A DNA stretch of 64,000 bases. Source: Halorientalis persicus. GTDB taxonomy: Archaea; Halobacteriota; Halobacteria; Halobacteriales; Haloarculaceae. A program made the position numbers and the translations under genes. Positions 24,903 to 34,145 of the stretch are shown piece after piece (the first letter of the stretch is position 1; every line of letters begins with the position of its first letter). The stretch spans positions 62,001 to 126,000 of the forward strand of contig NZ_FOCX01000013.1 in the NCBI RefSeq assembly GCF_900110215.1. The letters run 5' to 3'. The notes beneath the pieces were generated by a model. That model did no database searches. It worked only from the letters and a program-made list of their open reading frames with translations, and was not told the origin of the DNA.

Positions 24903-25439
24903 CTACAGCAGTGAGGGAAAGACAGCTGGCAGAAAGGCGAGTATGATCCCGCTCATCGAGCCGAGAATTAGTCCCACACCAGTCTTGAGACTGGTACGGG
25001 CGCTTCGGCTGACTCTACCCGTCGACGGTGAGATGCCGTAGAGTGCAGCGCCCCAGGCGATGAGTGCCTGCCCAGCGATGGCGGCGACCTTCGAGAGAAC
25101 ATCCGCCGCCTGGTAGAGCGACTGCTCGGCCCCTTGGCTAGCAACCTGCGTCCCGCGGATGCCAGGAGCGAACATCGCCTGTGATGTCGACGGGATCGGC
25201 CCCGAACCGGCGACGATGAAGCCAAGGACCGCGTAAACCGTCCCCAGCGCAAAGTACACGACAAGCGCGCCAGCACCGCCACAGAGTATTCCTAACCCTC
25301 GACGGCGCCGTCGGGTGTTTGTTCCTGTTCCCCAGTAGATCGCACCGGCAATGAGTGTGATAACGGCGAGGTATCGGCTCGAAGCAAGGACTATCGAGGT
25401 GAATCGGCTGATCGACTCAACCATGGCGCTGCCGACCAT
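24903..25439 (-). CDS. Multi-helix membrane protein upstream of transfer operon
   Basis: 178 aa with four to five hydrophobic segments: about 16-36 (IVLASSRYLAVITLIAGAIYW), 48-75 (LGILCGGAGALVVYFALGTVYAVLGFIV), 115-135 (VAAIAGQALIAWGAALYGI) and 152-175. A basic turn RRRRRG follows the first helix. The first half (helix, basic turn, Gly-rich helix) parallels the pilin-like protein at 15138-15521, so it may be a second pilin or channel subunit. No named family is recognised. Orientation and position tie it to the transfer genes. Confidence 0.55.
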   Translation of the reverse strand: MVGSAMVESISRFTSIVLASSRYLAVITLIAGAIYWGTGTNTRRRRRGLGILCGGAGALVVYFALGTVYAVLGFIVAGSGPIPSTSQAMFAPGIRGTQVASQGAEQSLYQAADVLSKVAAIAGQALIAWGAALYGISPSTGRVSRSARTSLKTGVGLILGSMSGIILAFLPAVFPSLL

Positions 25440-25633
25440 CGATATGGATAGTTCAGATGGGTGGGTTACAAGACTTCCGTCTACTACTCCAACAATTCTT
25501 GGAATCGGGAAGCATATTCTGTTTCAATATATGAAATTGGTCTAGCTCATTTTTTGGCCAGCCTAGACACCATACTGAAGGTTTTCTCGTAGCCTCATAT
25601 ATGATTTTCTAATTTGATTACAAGGAATCATTT

Positions 25634-26044
25634 TTAGCTATTCTTGCTGGGACTCACTGGGGCGATGTATTGACTTCGGACTTTATCGCCCTCGCGCCAT
25701 TGCAAATAGTAGTAGTCGTTGCCGCTGATCGTTTTGGTAGTGATCGTTCCCTTTGTAGGGGCGATTTCAGCTTTGTCAATAGCTTCCTCTTTGACCTCTT
25801 CCCAGTCATCTTCGTCCCATTCGTCGGGTACGTCATCTGGCTCCTGCTCAGCTTGTTCTGATACCTCCTGCTCCGTCTGTCGCTCTTTCCACCCTGCGAG
25901 CGACAGTGCGTAGTTCGATACGAGGCGAAGCCGGTCAGGACCCTGTCGTTCGATAGCATCAACGAGATAGGCCGGCAGTTCGTCGGGTGCTGCTGGCGGC
26001 GTGTCGAGATTGCCAGTGAGATCGTCGGAATTGTCATCGGACAT
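25634..26044 (-). CDS. DUF6788-like protein
   Basis: 136 aa. The acidic middle (PDDVPDEWDEDDWEEVKEE) is flanked by an N-terminal helical part (LPAYLVDAIERQGPDRLRLVSNYALSLAGW) and a C-terminal beta unit with GTITTKTISGNDYYYLQWREG, DKVRSQYIAPV. That C-terminal motif, a G-x-Y-Y-Y-x-Q-W-R-x-G-D-K-V-x-S-x-Y pattern, is a common small domain of unknown function (DUF6788-like) on archaeal mobile elements. It is probably nucleic-acid related, but function is unknown. Confidence 0.7.
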   Translation of the reverse strand: MSDDNSDDLTGNLDTPPAAPDELPAYLVDAIERQGPDRLRLVSNYALSLAGWKERQTEQEVSEQAEQEPDDVPDEWDEDDWEEVKEEAIDKAEIAPTKGTITTKTISGNDYYYLQWREGDKVRSQYIAPVSPSKNS

Positions 26045-26160
26045 GGGTCGTGGATCGTGTCCTAACCAACGATCGAATTTGTATTAGATGTGTTGGTTAG
26101 GTGTGGCTCTCATCAGACTTCTCGACAGTAGCCTGGAATTCGTTGATCTGTCGTGCTCAG

Positions 26161-27555
26161 TCAGTATGTGCTGAATACTGTCGCCAGCTGCTCGCGCATC
26201 GAATCACGCCGTATTTCTCGCAGTGTATCGGCTTCGAGGTAGTTCTGTTTCAGCACGTCGACGGACGCTGATCCCTGCGCGGCGGCAACCTCGTCGAGCC
26301 ACTCGTCGGCGTCGTTCATCACGGCTGTGTACGCATTATACCAGTAGCGCCGGCAGTACTTCGGTGTAATCGTGCTACCGTCGATTTCGACGTCTGCCCG
26401 CTTGGCCACCGTCTGGAATCGATTGTAGACCGTTGTCCCAGAGATGTGGCCGCTCTCGGACCGCGTCGAGGGGAACAGATAGCCGGACGTGTAGTCGGTC
26501 CATTCCTCGGTCACGGCCGCCAAGCGTTCCCGAACTACGTCGTCTCCATAGAGGAGTGCCACCGTCCCCGGCCCGTTCTTTCGCTGCCCGAACTCAATGT
26601 ACGGTCCCGGTGCATCAGCAGGATCGAGCGTGAACTGTCGGCGATGGAGTGCGGCCACCTCGCCCCTTCGAAGTCCCCACGCGCCAAGGGCGACTAGTAA
26701 CAGCCGTTCCTCGAGGGTTTCGGTCGCACGCGCGAGCTCGCGCATCTGTTCATCTGACGGCGCCGTGGTTTCCTTGCTGTCGGCACTGGTCCAGCCATAC
26801 CGGTTCGCGAGCCCGTCAACCGGGTTGAACGCTGCCCGGCCGGTATTCACAAGATACTCGTACCATGACGAGATAGTTCGGTGGTACTTGTGGCGAGTCT
26901 GTGTCGTTTCAAGCCGGTCCTGTAGCTGGTCATAGACCGTTTCCACCATGTCGTTGGCGTCGCGACGTTGATTCTCGTCCTGGACCGCAGCCAGTAAATC
27001 GTCACCCCACTCGTCGACATAGATCTCGACGTAGGTTTTGAGCCGCGAGTACAGCGTCCGCACGGTGTTCTCGGATTCGATGGATTCACTCCGGTCGCGT
27101 TTCTCGGCGAGCCAGGCGTTCAGTCGCTCACGGGTCGCGTCGTTCTCAGTCGGCCACTCTGCCCTGTCGTCCGCCGCGTCAGGGTCAACGCCGACGTGTT
27201 CGGTGCAAAACCGGCGGAGCGTCGTGTCGTGATACTCGCGCAGGGCATACTCGAGATTCCGGTGGCCCTGGTCGACGAGCCATTGGCGAGTTGGGACGGT
27301 TGTTTCGGGGTCATACCCCTCAGTGGCCAACCGCGGCCAGATGACGGCTCGGTAACCGACCAGTAGTTCCTCGAAAGAGAGATTCGACCATTTCTCCCGG
27401 CCCTCACGGAGCCGCACAGCCAGTTCTTCGGGATCGCCCTCTGCTGGGTGCATCTTGCCTGTGGAGTGGGTTATATCGCCAGAGTCTCCGGGGTTCGCGT
27501 CGGAATCTCGGGGGAGAACAGTGGCTGTCTCCGATTCTGAATCTGAGTCGTCCAT
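26161..27555 (-). CDS. Tyrosine recombinase/integrase
   Basis: 464 aa from the ATG at 27555; a longer frame begins at a TTG 75 bases upstream. The N-terminal SAM-like core-binding domain (about 60-250) precedes the catalytic domain with Arg in LGAWGLRRGEVAALHRR (about 294), Lys in FGQRKNGPGTVALL (about 324), KYCRRYW in place of the usual HxxR (about 400) and the Tyr nucleophile in LKQNYLEAD (about 442). It cuts and joins DNA at attachment sites and would integrate this element or resolve multimers. No tRNA gene or duplicated att core is visible nearby. It lies at the boundary between the transfer module and the insertion sequence. Confidence 0.85.
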   Translation of the reverse strand: MDDSDSESETATVLPRDSDANPGDSGDITHSTGKMHPAEGDPEELAVRLREGREKWSNLSFEELLVGYRAVIWPRLATEGYDPETTVPTRQWLVDQGHRNLEYALREYHDTTLRRFCTEHVGVDPDAADDRAEWPTENDATRERLNAWLAEKRDRSESIESENTVRTLYSRLKTYVEIYVDEWGDDLLAAVQDENQRRDANDMVETVYDQLQDRLETTQTRHKYHRTISSWYEYLVNTGRAAFNPVDGLANRYGWTSADSKETTAPSDEQMRELARATETLEERLLLVALGAWGLRRGEVAALHRRQFTLDPADAPGPYIEFGQRKNGPGTVALLYGDDVVRERLAAVTEEWTDYTSGYLFPSTRSESGHISGTTVYNRFQTVAKRADVEIDGSTITPKYCRRYWYNAYTAVMNDADEWLDEVAAAQGSASVDVLKQNYLEADTLREIRRDSMREQLATVFSTY

Positions 27556-27827
27556 ATTCGGCCTATTCAGGCCAACGGTTTCGTATCTGGTAGTTCTTGC
27601 GGCTGTTGCGTCCGTGGTGAGACACAACAAATGTCGAATATACGCCCCAAATATTACTTAGAAGAATCAATCATATATCGCTATATCCATTCTCGCCGGT
27701 GTCTTGTTCCACAGTTTCGGAGGATACCAATCTCACGGCCAGATTTCGCCGGTGAGTGATGGAATAGGGACGCGAAGATATCTAAAACCAACCATAATTT
27801 GAGCTAATATCGCCACTTCGTCTCAAC

Positions 27828-29550
27828 ACAGGTGTTTGAGACGCGCTCAGCAGAGCGTTGCCACTCACTCCCGAACGCCAACCGATCGGGTGGTGTCGGC
27901 GCTAATCCGCGGGAATAAGGCCTGAGGATACCAATTCAACGCATTCGCCGGCAGTCAGCACGGGTGCGTAGTCCATCTCTCTGTCTACGGCTGCCTTCAG
28001 CAGAAAGTCCGTGAGCCGCCAGATATTGTGGAGCAGCACCGCGAACACGAAGTAGAACAACCGAACCCGATAGTCTTTCGAGGACGTGCTCGCGAGGAAA
28101 TCGTTCTTGATGGACTTGTATTCGTTTTCGATCTGCCACCGCCGGCTGTACCGCCGACAGAACGATTCGGCTTCGTCTGGACCAACGGAGAGATTCGTCG
28201 CGAAGACTGCTGTCCCATCGCCGTTCGTCGACGGGACGTAAAGAAATCGCATCGCGTGCGTGCCCGATTCAACATCGATAGACGCCTTCTCAACGGCCAC
28301 ATTACGTCCATCTTCGTCCATTATCTCGATCGCCTCCCGTTCAGTGCTGGAGATCCGTGTGGGAATCAGATAATTTACGTTAAGGTTGGTGAGGGCCTGA
28401 AACACGCCTGCTGAATCAAATTCGCGGTCACAGAGGACGGTCTCAATCGGTACGTGCTTCTTCGCACGTTGGACGAGTCGTCGGACGGTCTGATGAACCT
28501 GATTTGACCGATTCTTGTCCCACGCTGAACTCTCTCGGACTGGTTCGATCGCCAGAACGAACGGAATATTCTCGCCGACGATTGACAGCGTCGCAAATTT
28601 GAACGCGCGTTTCTCTTCCCCTCGCATGCCGTTGACCATCGGCATCTCCTCGACCTCACCGTAGTATGGGACGGTCGTAATGTCGATCGCTACGGTCACC
28701 GGCCGCCGGAATGAGGTTTCCTCGGCGATTACCGAGAGCAGGCGGTCGCTGGCTGCGTCAAATCCGTCGATCAGACTATCCGACTCGAATTGTTTGACCG
28801 ATCGGAGGTGAGTATCGCCGTGGGGGCCGTACTCCTCACCGCGCCGGTACTGGAAGCGGGCCGCGCCTTGGGCAGTGCCACAGCCAACCATCCCCATGAA
28901 CGTCTGCAACTCGAAAAACTGAGTGTCTCCGTAGGATGTGTTGTGTGCTCGGCCGGAATCGAACCCATCGAAGCCGTGGTTACGGGCGAGGCGTGTCGTC
29001 CGGTGAATCTGCTCGTCTGTGAACTTTCGTTCCGTTTTGGAATCGTCTTCTCCAGATTCAGTCTCGTGGTCAACAACCTCATCTTTCGGGCGGACAGCCG
29101 GGATGGCCGGCCCGCGATCGTGGACTTCTTTGACGACGAAGTGGGCACCGATAGTGATGAATTCGCGGACCTCATCGTTGAAGCGATTACGCCACGTTCG
29201 GGAGAGCACTGATTCGTCGGGGATGTGATGCAGTCCAAACGCGTCGGCCAGCTCTTGGCACTGAGCCAAGGAGCGGTAGCTATCGCCCGTGATCTCTCGG
29301 TAGATGAACAGTCGGAGCATCCCACGAAACGAGTCCGGCGCAGGGTGCCAGTCAGGATACGCGTCGTCGAGTGTCCTAGTCCGCATTGGTGCGTCGCTTA
29401 CGGCACCAGAAAGCGACTCGCCATCCCGAAGGTCATCGTGTATCGCGATGCCAGTCGTGTAGGCATCAGTCATCCGACTATCGCGGGCAGAGTACGGGTC
29501 CGTTGTACACTCCATTACGTAGAACCTGAAATCATCTCAAAATACACTGT
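27828..29550. mobile_element. IS4-type insertion sequence (ends tentative)
   Basis: Element of about 1.7 kb carrying one transposase. Ends were placed from a weak inverted similarity: acaggtgtttgagacg beginning at 27828 versus the complement of catctcaaaatacactgt ending at 29550. The left end is also part of a near-perfect local palindrome (27818-27843, cgtctca ... tgagacg). No target-site duplication could be confirmed, so the boundaries may be off by tens of bases. Confidence 0.5.
27902..29515 (-). CDS. IS4-superfamily DDE transposase
   Basis: 537 aa. The catalytic DDE set is visible: first Asp in VTVAIDITTVPYYG (about 278), second Asp in ETVLCDREFDSAGVF (about 365), and the Glu within a complete YREK signature, YSRRWQIENEYKSIK (about 463-477). 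An N-terminal helical region (DSFRGMLRLFIYREITGDSYRSLAQCQELADAFGL in outline, about 62-97) is likely DNA-binding. A central Asp/Glu-rich linker precedes the catalytic core. The frame is intact, so the element may still be active. It inserts between the integrase and ctaA. Confidence 0.88.
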   Translation of the reverse strand: MECTTDPYSARDSRMTDAYTTGIAIHDDLRDGESLSGAVSDAPMRTRTLDDAYPDWHPAPDSFRGMLRLFIYREITGDSYRSLAQCQELADAFGLHHIPDESVLSRTWRNRFNDEVREFITIGAHFVVKEVHDRGPAIPAVRPKDEVVDHETESGEDDSKTERKFTDEQIHRTTRLARNHGFDGFDSGRAHNTSYGDTQFFELQTFMGMVGCGTAQGAARFQYRRGEEYGPHGDTHLRSVKQFESDSLIDGFDAASDRLLSVIAEETSFRRPVTVAIDITTVPYYGEVEEMPMVNGMRGEEKRAFKFATLSIVGENIPFVLAIEPVRESSAWDKNRSNQVHQTVRRLVQRAKKHVPIETVLCDREFDSAGVFQALTNLNVNYLIPTRISSTEREAIEIMDEDGRNVAVEKASIDVESGTHAMRFLYVPSTNGDGTAVFATNLSVGPDEAESFCRRYSRRWQIENEYKSIKNDFLASTSSKDYRVRLFYFVFAVLLHNIWRLTDFLLKAAVDREMDYAPVLTAGECVELVSSGLIPAD

Positions 29551-30068
29551 CAGTGAGTGATAACAATCGAGGGCCAACTTGCAACTGTCGTCGCTGTCAG
29601 TGCAATCAGTATCAATGTCGCTGTCGCGAGATGGGATGTCACGACGATGGGTGCCAACGATGCTGTGACAGTAAGTCCGCCCAGAATAACCTGGAATGGT
29701 AACAATAGGGCAGCGAATACAGCAGGCCCCCTTACGAGGGCACTGTCACGTGTATACCAGGCAGTGAATGCTGTCGAGATAATTAACAGTCCGATGATTA
29801 CAGCCAGGGTACGGTGGGCCCATTCGGCGAAGATCTGGAGTCCCGAATACGGTGAACTCGCGATAATTTCTGGATGCAAGAACGGAACGAGAGTGCCATA
29901 ACAGGCCGGCCAGTCAGGACACGCCAGACCGGCCCCAATCGCGCTCGTGTAAGCTCCGAGAATCATGAGGAGGTATGTTCCGATCAGTGTAGTCAGAGCC
30001 AGTTGGTGATAGCTGATTCCGCGAACGATTGCCCTCCGAGATGACGAAAACAACTGTGCCTGTTTCAT
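29550..30068 (-). CDS. ctaA: Compact heme A synthase (CtaA/COX15)
   Basis: 172 aa with four transmembrane helices, half the bacterial length. It shows a CtaA first-helix pattern ending GAYTSAIGAGLACPDWPAC (paired Cys), EWAHRTLAVIIG with a heme-ligand His, a third helix with PFQVILGGLTVTA, and VVTSHLATATLIL with a second His. Half-size archaeal heme A synthases of about this length are known (for example in Aeropyrum), so the gene can be complete. The stop codon lies at the edge of the insertion sequence, so a few C-terminal residues may derive from the IS or be lost. It converts heme O to heme A for terminal oxidases; no oxidase genes are in the window. Confidence 0.75.
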   Translation of the reverse strand: MKQAQLFSSSRRAIVRGISYHQLALTTLIGTYLLMILGAYTSAIGAGLACPDWPACYGTLVPFLHPEIIASSPYSGLQIFAEWAHRTLAVIIGLLIISTAFTAWYTRDSALVRGPAVFAALLLPFQVILGGLTVTASLAPIVVTSHLATATLILIALTATTVASWPSIVITH

Positions 30069-30293
30069 ACCACAACTCGAAGTGTGAGCTCCGATAACAA
30101 AGCGGATTCTGGTCCACCCATCGAATTGTAATCACTGGCCACTTGGTAGACTGGAACGATACGTTCGACGGCTATATCCTCGGAATCGGGATCGGCAGAT
30201 TCGTTCGACTTTCGGTTGTGCAGCCGATTTTACGGACCCCTATCACTCAGAATTCGAGTGTGGTGCCGGTGAGACGAATGAACACACACCAGA

Positions 30294-30833
30294 TTACTGG
30301 TCTTCCGCAGGCGGGTTGGCGCCACCGTCAAGGAGTCCGTCGACTAATCGCGTGAACCGATCGACCAGCCGGTCTGCGACCGATGGCTCGACCAGTCCTA
30401 GGAGCTCGGCTGTCTCTTTCGGATGTGAGACGACCAACGTGACATGATTCCGATGGTCGCGCTCCTTTTCGACGAGGTCCTGTTCGACGAGGTGATCGAG
30501 ATGCCACTCGAGCGTACTTCGTGCAATCCCCACGCCGTCCGCGACGGTGGCTGGACTTGTCTGGCCGTTGGTCAGCAGGTACACCAGAATATCGCGGGCC
30601 GTCTCCCTCCGTAATACGGCCAGCGCCCCTCGCTCCCACGATCCATAGTTTGCCGGATAGTAGTGAGTCCGTCCGTACAGGGATTCTTCGACGACTTCGT
30701 CGGTCCCGGTGAGCTTCTTGAGATGGTACTGGACCTGTCCCGGTGCGAGATCGAGGGCCCGGGTAAGTTCGTTGAAGTGAATCCCCGGCGTTCGGCGAAT
30801 CTCGGACGCGATACTCGTTCTTGTATCAGACAT
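30294..30833 (-). CDS. Tandem winged-helix transcriptional regulator
   Basis: 179 aa with two winged-helix domains. The first (about 7-60) reads ASEIRRTPGIHFNELTRAL, DLAPGQVQYHLKKL, with wing EESLYGRTHYYPANYG. The second (about 75-135) reads ETARDILVYLLTNGQ, ATVADGVGIARSTLEWHLDHLVEQDLVEKE. This twin arrangement is common among haloarchaeal regulators. It faces away from the Tat-protein gene at 31140 across a 306-base gap and may regulate itself and the neighbouring iron-type cluster; the effector is unknown. Confidence 0.8.
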   Translation of the reverse strand: MSDTRTSIASEIRRTPGIHFNELTRALDLAPGQVQYHLKKLTGTDEVVEESLYGRTHYYPANYGSWERGALAVLRRETARDILVYLLTNGQTSPATVADGVGIARSTLEWHLDHLVEQDLVEKERDHRNHVTLVVSHPKETAELLGLVEPSVADRLVDRFTRLVDGLLDGGANPPAEDQ

Positions 30834-31139
30834 CTATGGACTATTGGTGTAGCAGTGATCCGGTCCGTGTGCTTCTTGCCCACAATATAGCGGGAGCCCC
30901 TTCTATACCTCACGATCCGTCGACCGGTTTCGGTGACCGAACCAGATGCGACCGGTGTCGTATCTGGAAGCGTCCGACAACGGACGAAACTAGCGGACGT
31001 GGTGTAGCTCTCGAACGGCGTTCACCTGCCTCAAACGATCCCGCAGTTGAGGTCTCCCATCCAGTCGGCTGGTCTCAAATGAATTCGGTGATCGCGCCAG
31101 AACCGCTATGCGGCAAACGGATCGATTTAAGAATGTAGT
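30834..31139. other. Divergent promoter region
   Basis: 306 bases between the winged-helix regulator (minus strand) and the Tat-exported protein (plus strand). No coding frame is convincing. It holds a TATA-like gatttaaga at 31123-31131. No clear palindrome was found. Confidence 0.4.
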
Positions 31140-31727
31140 ATGAACGACCGGACACAGCGGGCGGCCATGGACGTATCGACGAAGACTACTACCCGAAGAC
31201 GGCTGCTCGGGAATGCCGTCGGTATCGGAGTGGGAGCCGCGGCCATCCCGGCCGTGAGCGGTGTCGCGGCTGCACACTTTCCGACGCAGTTGGATATCGA
31301 TATCCAGCCCCAGAACGAAGACAATTTCATCGATCTGGCGGAACACGACTCCGTGTCCGTGGCCGTCCATCCGACCGAGTACTTGAACGGTGACGGCGAG
31401 CGAGAGACCTTCGACCCGACTGAAGAGGCGGTGCGGTATCGGTTCGGCTCACGGTTCGATCTGCAAGATGGAGGTGGTGCGCGACCGGCGGGTGATGGAG
31501 ACGTGACCGAAATCGAGAGCGGACACGGCGAGAGTGACGAGGCACTCGTTCTGGAGTTCCCAGTCGAGGACACGGGACTCGACGGGAGCGAGGAAGCGGC
31601 ATGGCTGTACTGGGAGCGTGACGATTCCGGGGAACACGGGCTCGCGGGTGTCGATTCCCTCAGAGTATACGGCGGAGAACAGTCCAACACCGCTCTACTT
31701 CGCCTCTTCAGGAGATTCCTGGAGTAA
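31140..31727 (+). CDS. Tat-exported protein of unknown function
   Basis: 195 aa. A twin-arginine signal (TTRRRLLGNAVGIGVGAAAI, about 17-36) ends in AAAH. The mature part is acidic: DIQPQNEDNFIDLAEHDSVSVAVHPTEYLNGDG, in outline a beta-rich segment resembling the metal-free exported calcium-type haloarchaeal proteins, with RYRFGSRFDL and ALVLEFPVEDTGLDGSEE. No family is named with confidence. The TATA-like box at 31123-31131 fits better with a start at the in-frame ATG at 31170 (MDVSTKT). Adjacent to the iron-type cluster but on the opposite strand from the lipoprotein gene. Confidence 0.55.
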   Translation: MNDRTQRAAMDVSTKTTTRRRLLGNAVGIGVGAAAIPAVSGVAAAHFPTQLDIDIQPQNEDNFIDLAEHDSVSVAVHPTEYLNGDGERETFDPTEEAVRYRFGSRFDLQDGGGARPAGDGDVTEIESGHGESDEALVLEFPVEDTGLDGSEEAAWLYWERDDSGEHGLAGVDSLRVYGGEQSNTALLRLFRRFLE

Positions 31728-31763
31728 CGAAACCTCCGCGAAGATGAATATTCCGTCGATATG

Positions 31764-32834
31764 CTAGCCCTCGACCGTTAGCTCCATCTCCGACATGTCG
31801 AGAAACGCCATCTCGTACCCCTCGTGGCGTGCGACCTGTGGGACGGACTGGGGTGTGATCGTGATGGTATCGCCGGACTCGATCCCGTCGACGACTGCCC
31901 CGTAGTGGTACTTCAGGTTGGGGTCGAGTGTGCTGGTCAGTGGTCCGTCGAACTTCGACTCGTCGCCCCCGGAGACAGTGGCCGTCATCGACATCATCGG
32001 AATCGGGAACCGATTGTGCGGCGTCCGCGCCGACACGGCGAGATACGAGCCCGATCCCTCGACGCCGGCCGGCGGCGAATCGAGTACCGTCGCGACGAAT
32101 TTCGCGTCACCGCTGGTCCCAGTCCCGAGGATCGATCCTGGCATCCCGTCCGGCTTCGGGAGTTGTGGAATCGGCATCATCTCCATGTCCATCGGGGCTA
32201 CCGCGCCGCGGTTCCCCTCGCGATCACTGAGTCGCTCGAACATGAGCGCTTCCAGTTTCGACTGGCTGAATTCCATCGTGAACGCGGGTGTTGCCTGTTC
32301 ACCGAACTGATCCCGGAATGCACCGGTCCGACGCGTCCCGACGGGACCGAACCGAACGTTGACCTCGTAGGTGCCGTCGCCATCCAGCTGGACGTTGTCA
32401 CCGTAGTGAAAGCCCATGTTCTGAGAGAGCATCGGCCACATATCCTTCTGTGTGACCGTACTCCCGTTCTGTGTGACCGTTACCGACGCGTTCGATGTGG
32501 GAATTACCGTATTCGTCTCACCATCCCAGACGCTCACCATCAGGTGAGCCGAGTCGTCGGACTGGACCGACACCTGATTCGTCCGGTCGATGTCGACAGT
32601 CCAGAACCGGTGCGGGAAACTGTAGGAGAGCGCGAGTCGAAGCCGGCTTGCTTCCTTCATCCCCGCCATCTCCATCCCCTCGACGTGGGTCGGGATGTAC
32701 ACTGCCGACGGTCGGTTGTCAACCAGCGGCGGCATGCGTACCGATCGCTGCTCCGTCTCCAGCAACCCCATACACCCCGCGACACTCGCGACGCTCCCCG
32801 TCCCGAGAACGGCGAGATACTGTCTGCGTTTCAT
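31764..32834 (-). CDS. Tp34/P19-like iron-transport lipoprotein
   Basis: 356 aa. Lipoprotein signal with lipobox SVASVAGCMG (Cys21). The N-terminal domain has PTHVEGMEMAGMKEASRLRLALSYSFPHRFW in outline (about 49-80): the His/Met-containing strand pair typical of Tp34/P19 periplasmic Fe(II)/Cu-binding proteins. Met-rich segment MDMEMMPIPQLPKPDGMPG lies near 218-236. A second immunoglobulin-like region follows. Family members bind divalent iron, sometimes with copper, for uptake. The neighbours (polytopic membrane protein and a DyP-like Tat protein) recall an EfeUOB-like iron system. Confidence 0.75.
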   Translation of the reverse strand: MKRRQYLAVLGTGSVASVAGCMGLLETEQRSVRMPPLVDNRPSAVYIPTHVEGMEMAGMKEASRLRLALSYSFPHRFWTVDIDRTNQVSVQSDDSAHLMVSVWDGETNTVIPTSNASVTVTQNGSTVTQKDMWPMLSQNMGFHYGDNVQLDGDGTYEVNVRFGPVGTRRTGAFRDQFGEQATPAFTMEFSQSKLEALMFERLSDREGNRGAVAPMDMEMMPIPQLPKPDGMPGSILGTGTSGDAKFVATVLDSPPAGVEGSGSYLAVSARTPHNRFPIPMMSMTATVSGGDESKFDGPLTSTLDPNLKYHYGAVVDGIESGDTITITPQSVPQVARHEGYEMAFLDMSEMELTVEG

Positions 32835-32947
32835 TACCGTTCGTTCGGGGGTCCCCTGGAAAAGAAATTCTGGTACGACCGTCGAATCGACGGATTTCGA
32901 GAGGTGGACCAGAATCCTCTTGATCCGGACTCGGGAACGAACACGAA

Positions 32948-34132
32948 ATGGCAGGGATGCAGACGACGGGAGAAACCGGCGGTCGGGCGCGTTGGATTCG
33001 GCGGTCGATCCCCGCTGCTATCGTCGCCTTCGTCACGCTCCAGATCGTCCCGGGCGTCCAGGCCCATACCGGCACCACACATGCTGGCACGCCCCATTGG
33101 GTCCTTCTCGTTTTCGTCGTGGTCGGACTCGCTGCCGGCGGGCTGAGTGTCCGGTTGCTCCGGGCCGACCGAGCCAGATACTACTCGCTGCCCGTCCTCG
33201 TGGTCGGACTCGTGTTGGTACTGTTCGGGAGCATCGGCCTCGTCGAGATTCAGGTGACACCGCCGACGGCTCCCGACTGGACCGGCTGGTTCGAGGTGCT
33301 GAACCTGCTCGCCGGGACGGGGATGGTCGTCGGCAGTCTGCTGTTGGGGATTCGCTACTGGCCTCGCCGACCTCGCTACACCGCGCTAGGCGTCCTGCTG
33401 GCCGCGTGGGTCGTCTATCCCGCACTCCTTCCCGCCGGCGGGCTCACGAATCCCGTCGGGTATTTGATCGCGGCCGCTGTGCCCGCGACGATCGGCTACG
33501 TCCTCTGGACGGAGCGCCGCGAGCGGGTTCGCCTCCTCCTGGGGCGGCGGTGGCCCCGTCGGGTCGGCGGACTCGCACTCCTGGCCTTCGCCGGCTTTTT
33601 CGCGTTCTCGGCGGGGTCGCTGACCCTGAACCCCGACCTCGGCGTCGGGATGAGCGGAGAGGGGTTCGTCCGACTGTTCCGAGTCGGGAGCCCGCTGGTC
33701 TACTGGCCGGCTCTGGAGTTCTACGTCCCCGCTATCCCGTTGGCGGGGTACGTGTCTATCGGGACGGTCCTGTTGACCCTGATCCTGGGCGGTCTGATCG
33801 CGCTGAACGCGGCGTCGATCACCCAGCAGTGGCAGGTGACCCGCGAGGTCGACTCCGGCGGAGCGTCCGTGGGTGCCGTCGTCTCCTCGGGCGCGACTGC
33901 CTGCTGTTGCTGCGCCCCGGCGATGTACGGTGTCGTGGGCGCGGCCTTCGGCACCGCGGCCAGCCCGGTCTACTGGGCGTTCATGGACCCCACTTCACCG
34001 GTCGGCGGCCTCTTTTTCGCTGGTGCAGTGTCGATGCTACTCTGGAGTTTCCTCCGGTCGACTGATCCCGTCGGCGAGACCGACGACGATGCCAGTACAG
34101 GCGGTGGCACCTGTGCGGCCCCGACGGCCTGA
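32948..34132 (+). CDS. Polytopic membrane protein with CCCC motif
   Basis: 394 aa with about nine transmembrane segments. N-terminal hydrophobic helix (about 20-40) precedes a short loop with HTGTTHAGTPHW (three His). The later part has a four-Cys run ATACCCCAPAMYGVVGAAFG (about 317-336) in a membrane segment, and a Cys-containing C-terminus. The His loop and Cys cluster suggest metal handling. It is found between the Tp34-like lipoprotein and the DyP-like gene, so I infer a permease or electron-transfer partner. No functional family is recognised. Confidence 0.6.
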   Translation: MAGMQTTGETGGRARWIRRSIPAAIVAFVTLQIVPGVQAHTGTTHAGTPHWVLLVFVVVGLAAGGLSVRLLRADRARYYSLPVLVVGLVLVLFGSIGLVEIQVTPPTAPDWTGWFEVLNLLAGTGMVVGSLLLGIRYWPRRPRYTALGVLLAAWVVYPALLPAGGLTNPVGYLIAAAVPATIGYVLWTERRERVRLLLGRRWPRRVGGLALLAFAGFFAFSAGSLTLNPDLGVGMSGEGFVRLFRVGSPLVYWPALEFYVPAIPLAGYVSIGTVLLTLILGGLIALNAASITQQWQVTREVDSGGASVGAVVSSGATACCCCAPAMYGVVGAAFGTAASPVYWAFMDPTSPVGGLFFAGAVSMLLWSFLRSTDPVGETDDDASTGGGTCAAPTA

Positions 34133-34145
34133 GCCGCCGCGAACC

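Noticed and set aside
27828-29550. Exact IS termini and target-site duplication
   Set aside because: The inverted similarity is imperfect and no duplicated target could be matched, so exact ends are not claimed.
29550-30068. ctaA as a gene broken by the IS
   Set aside because: Four helices, both His and the paired Cys are present and compact archaeal CtaA proteins of this length exist; loss of more than a few C-terminal residues is not proven.
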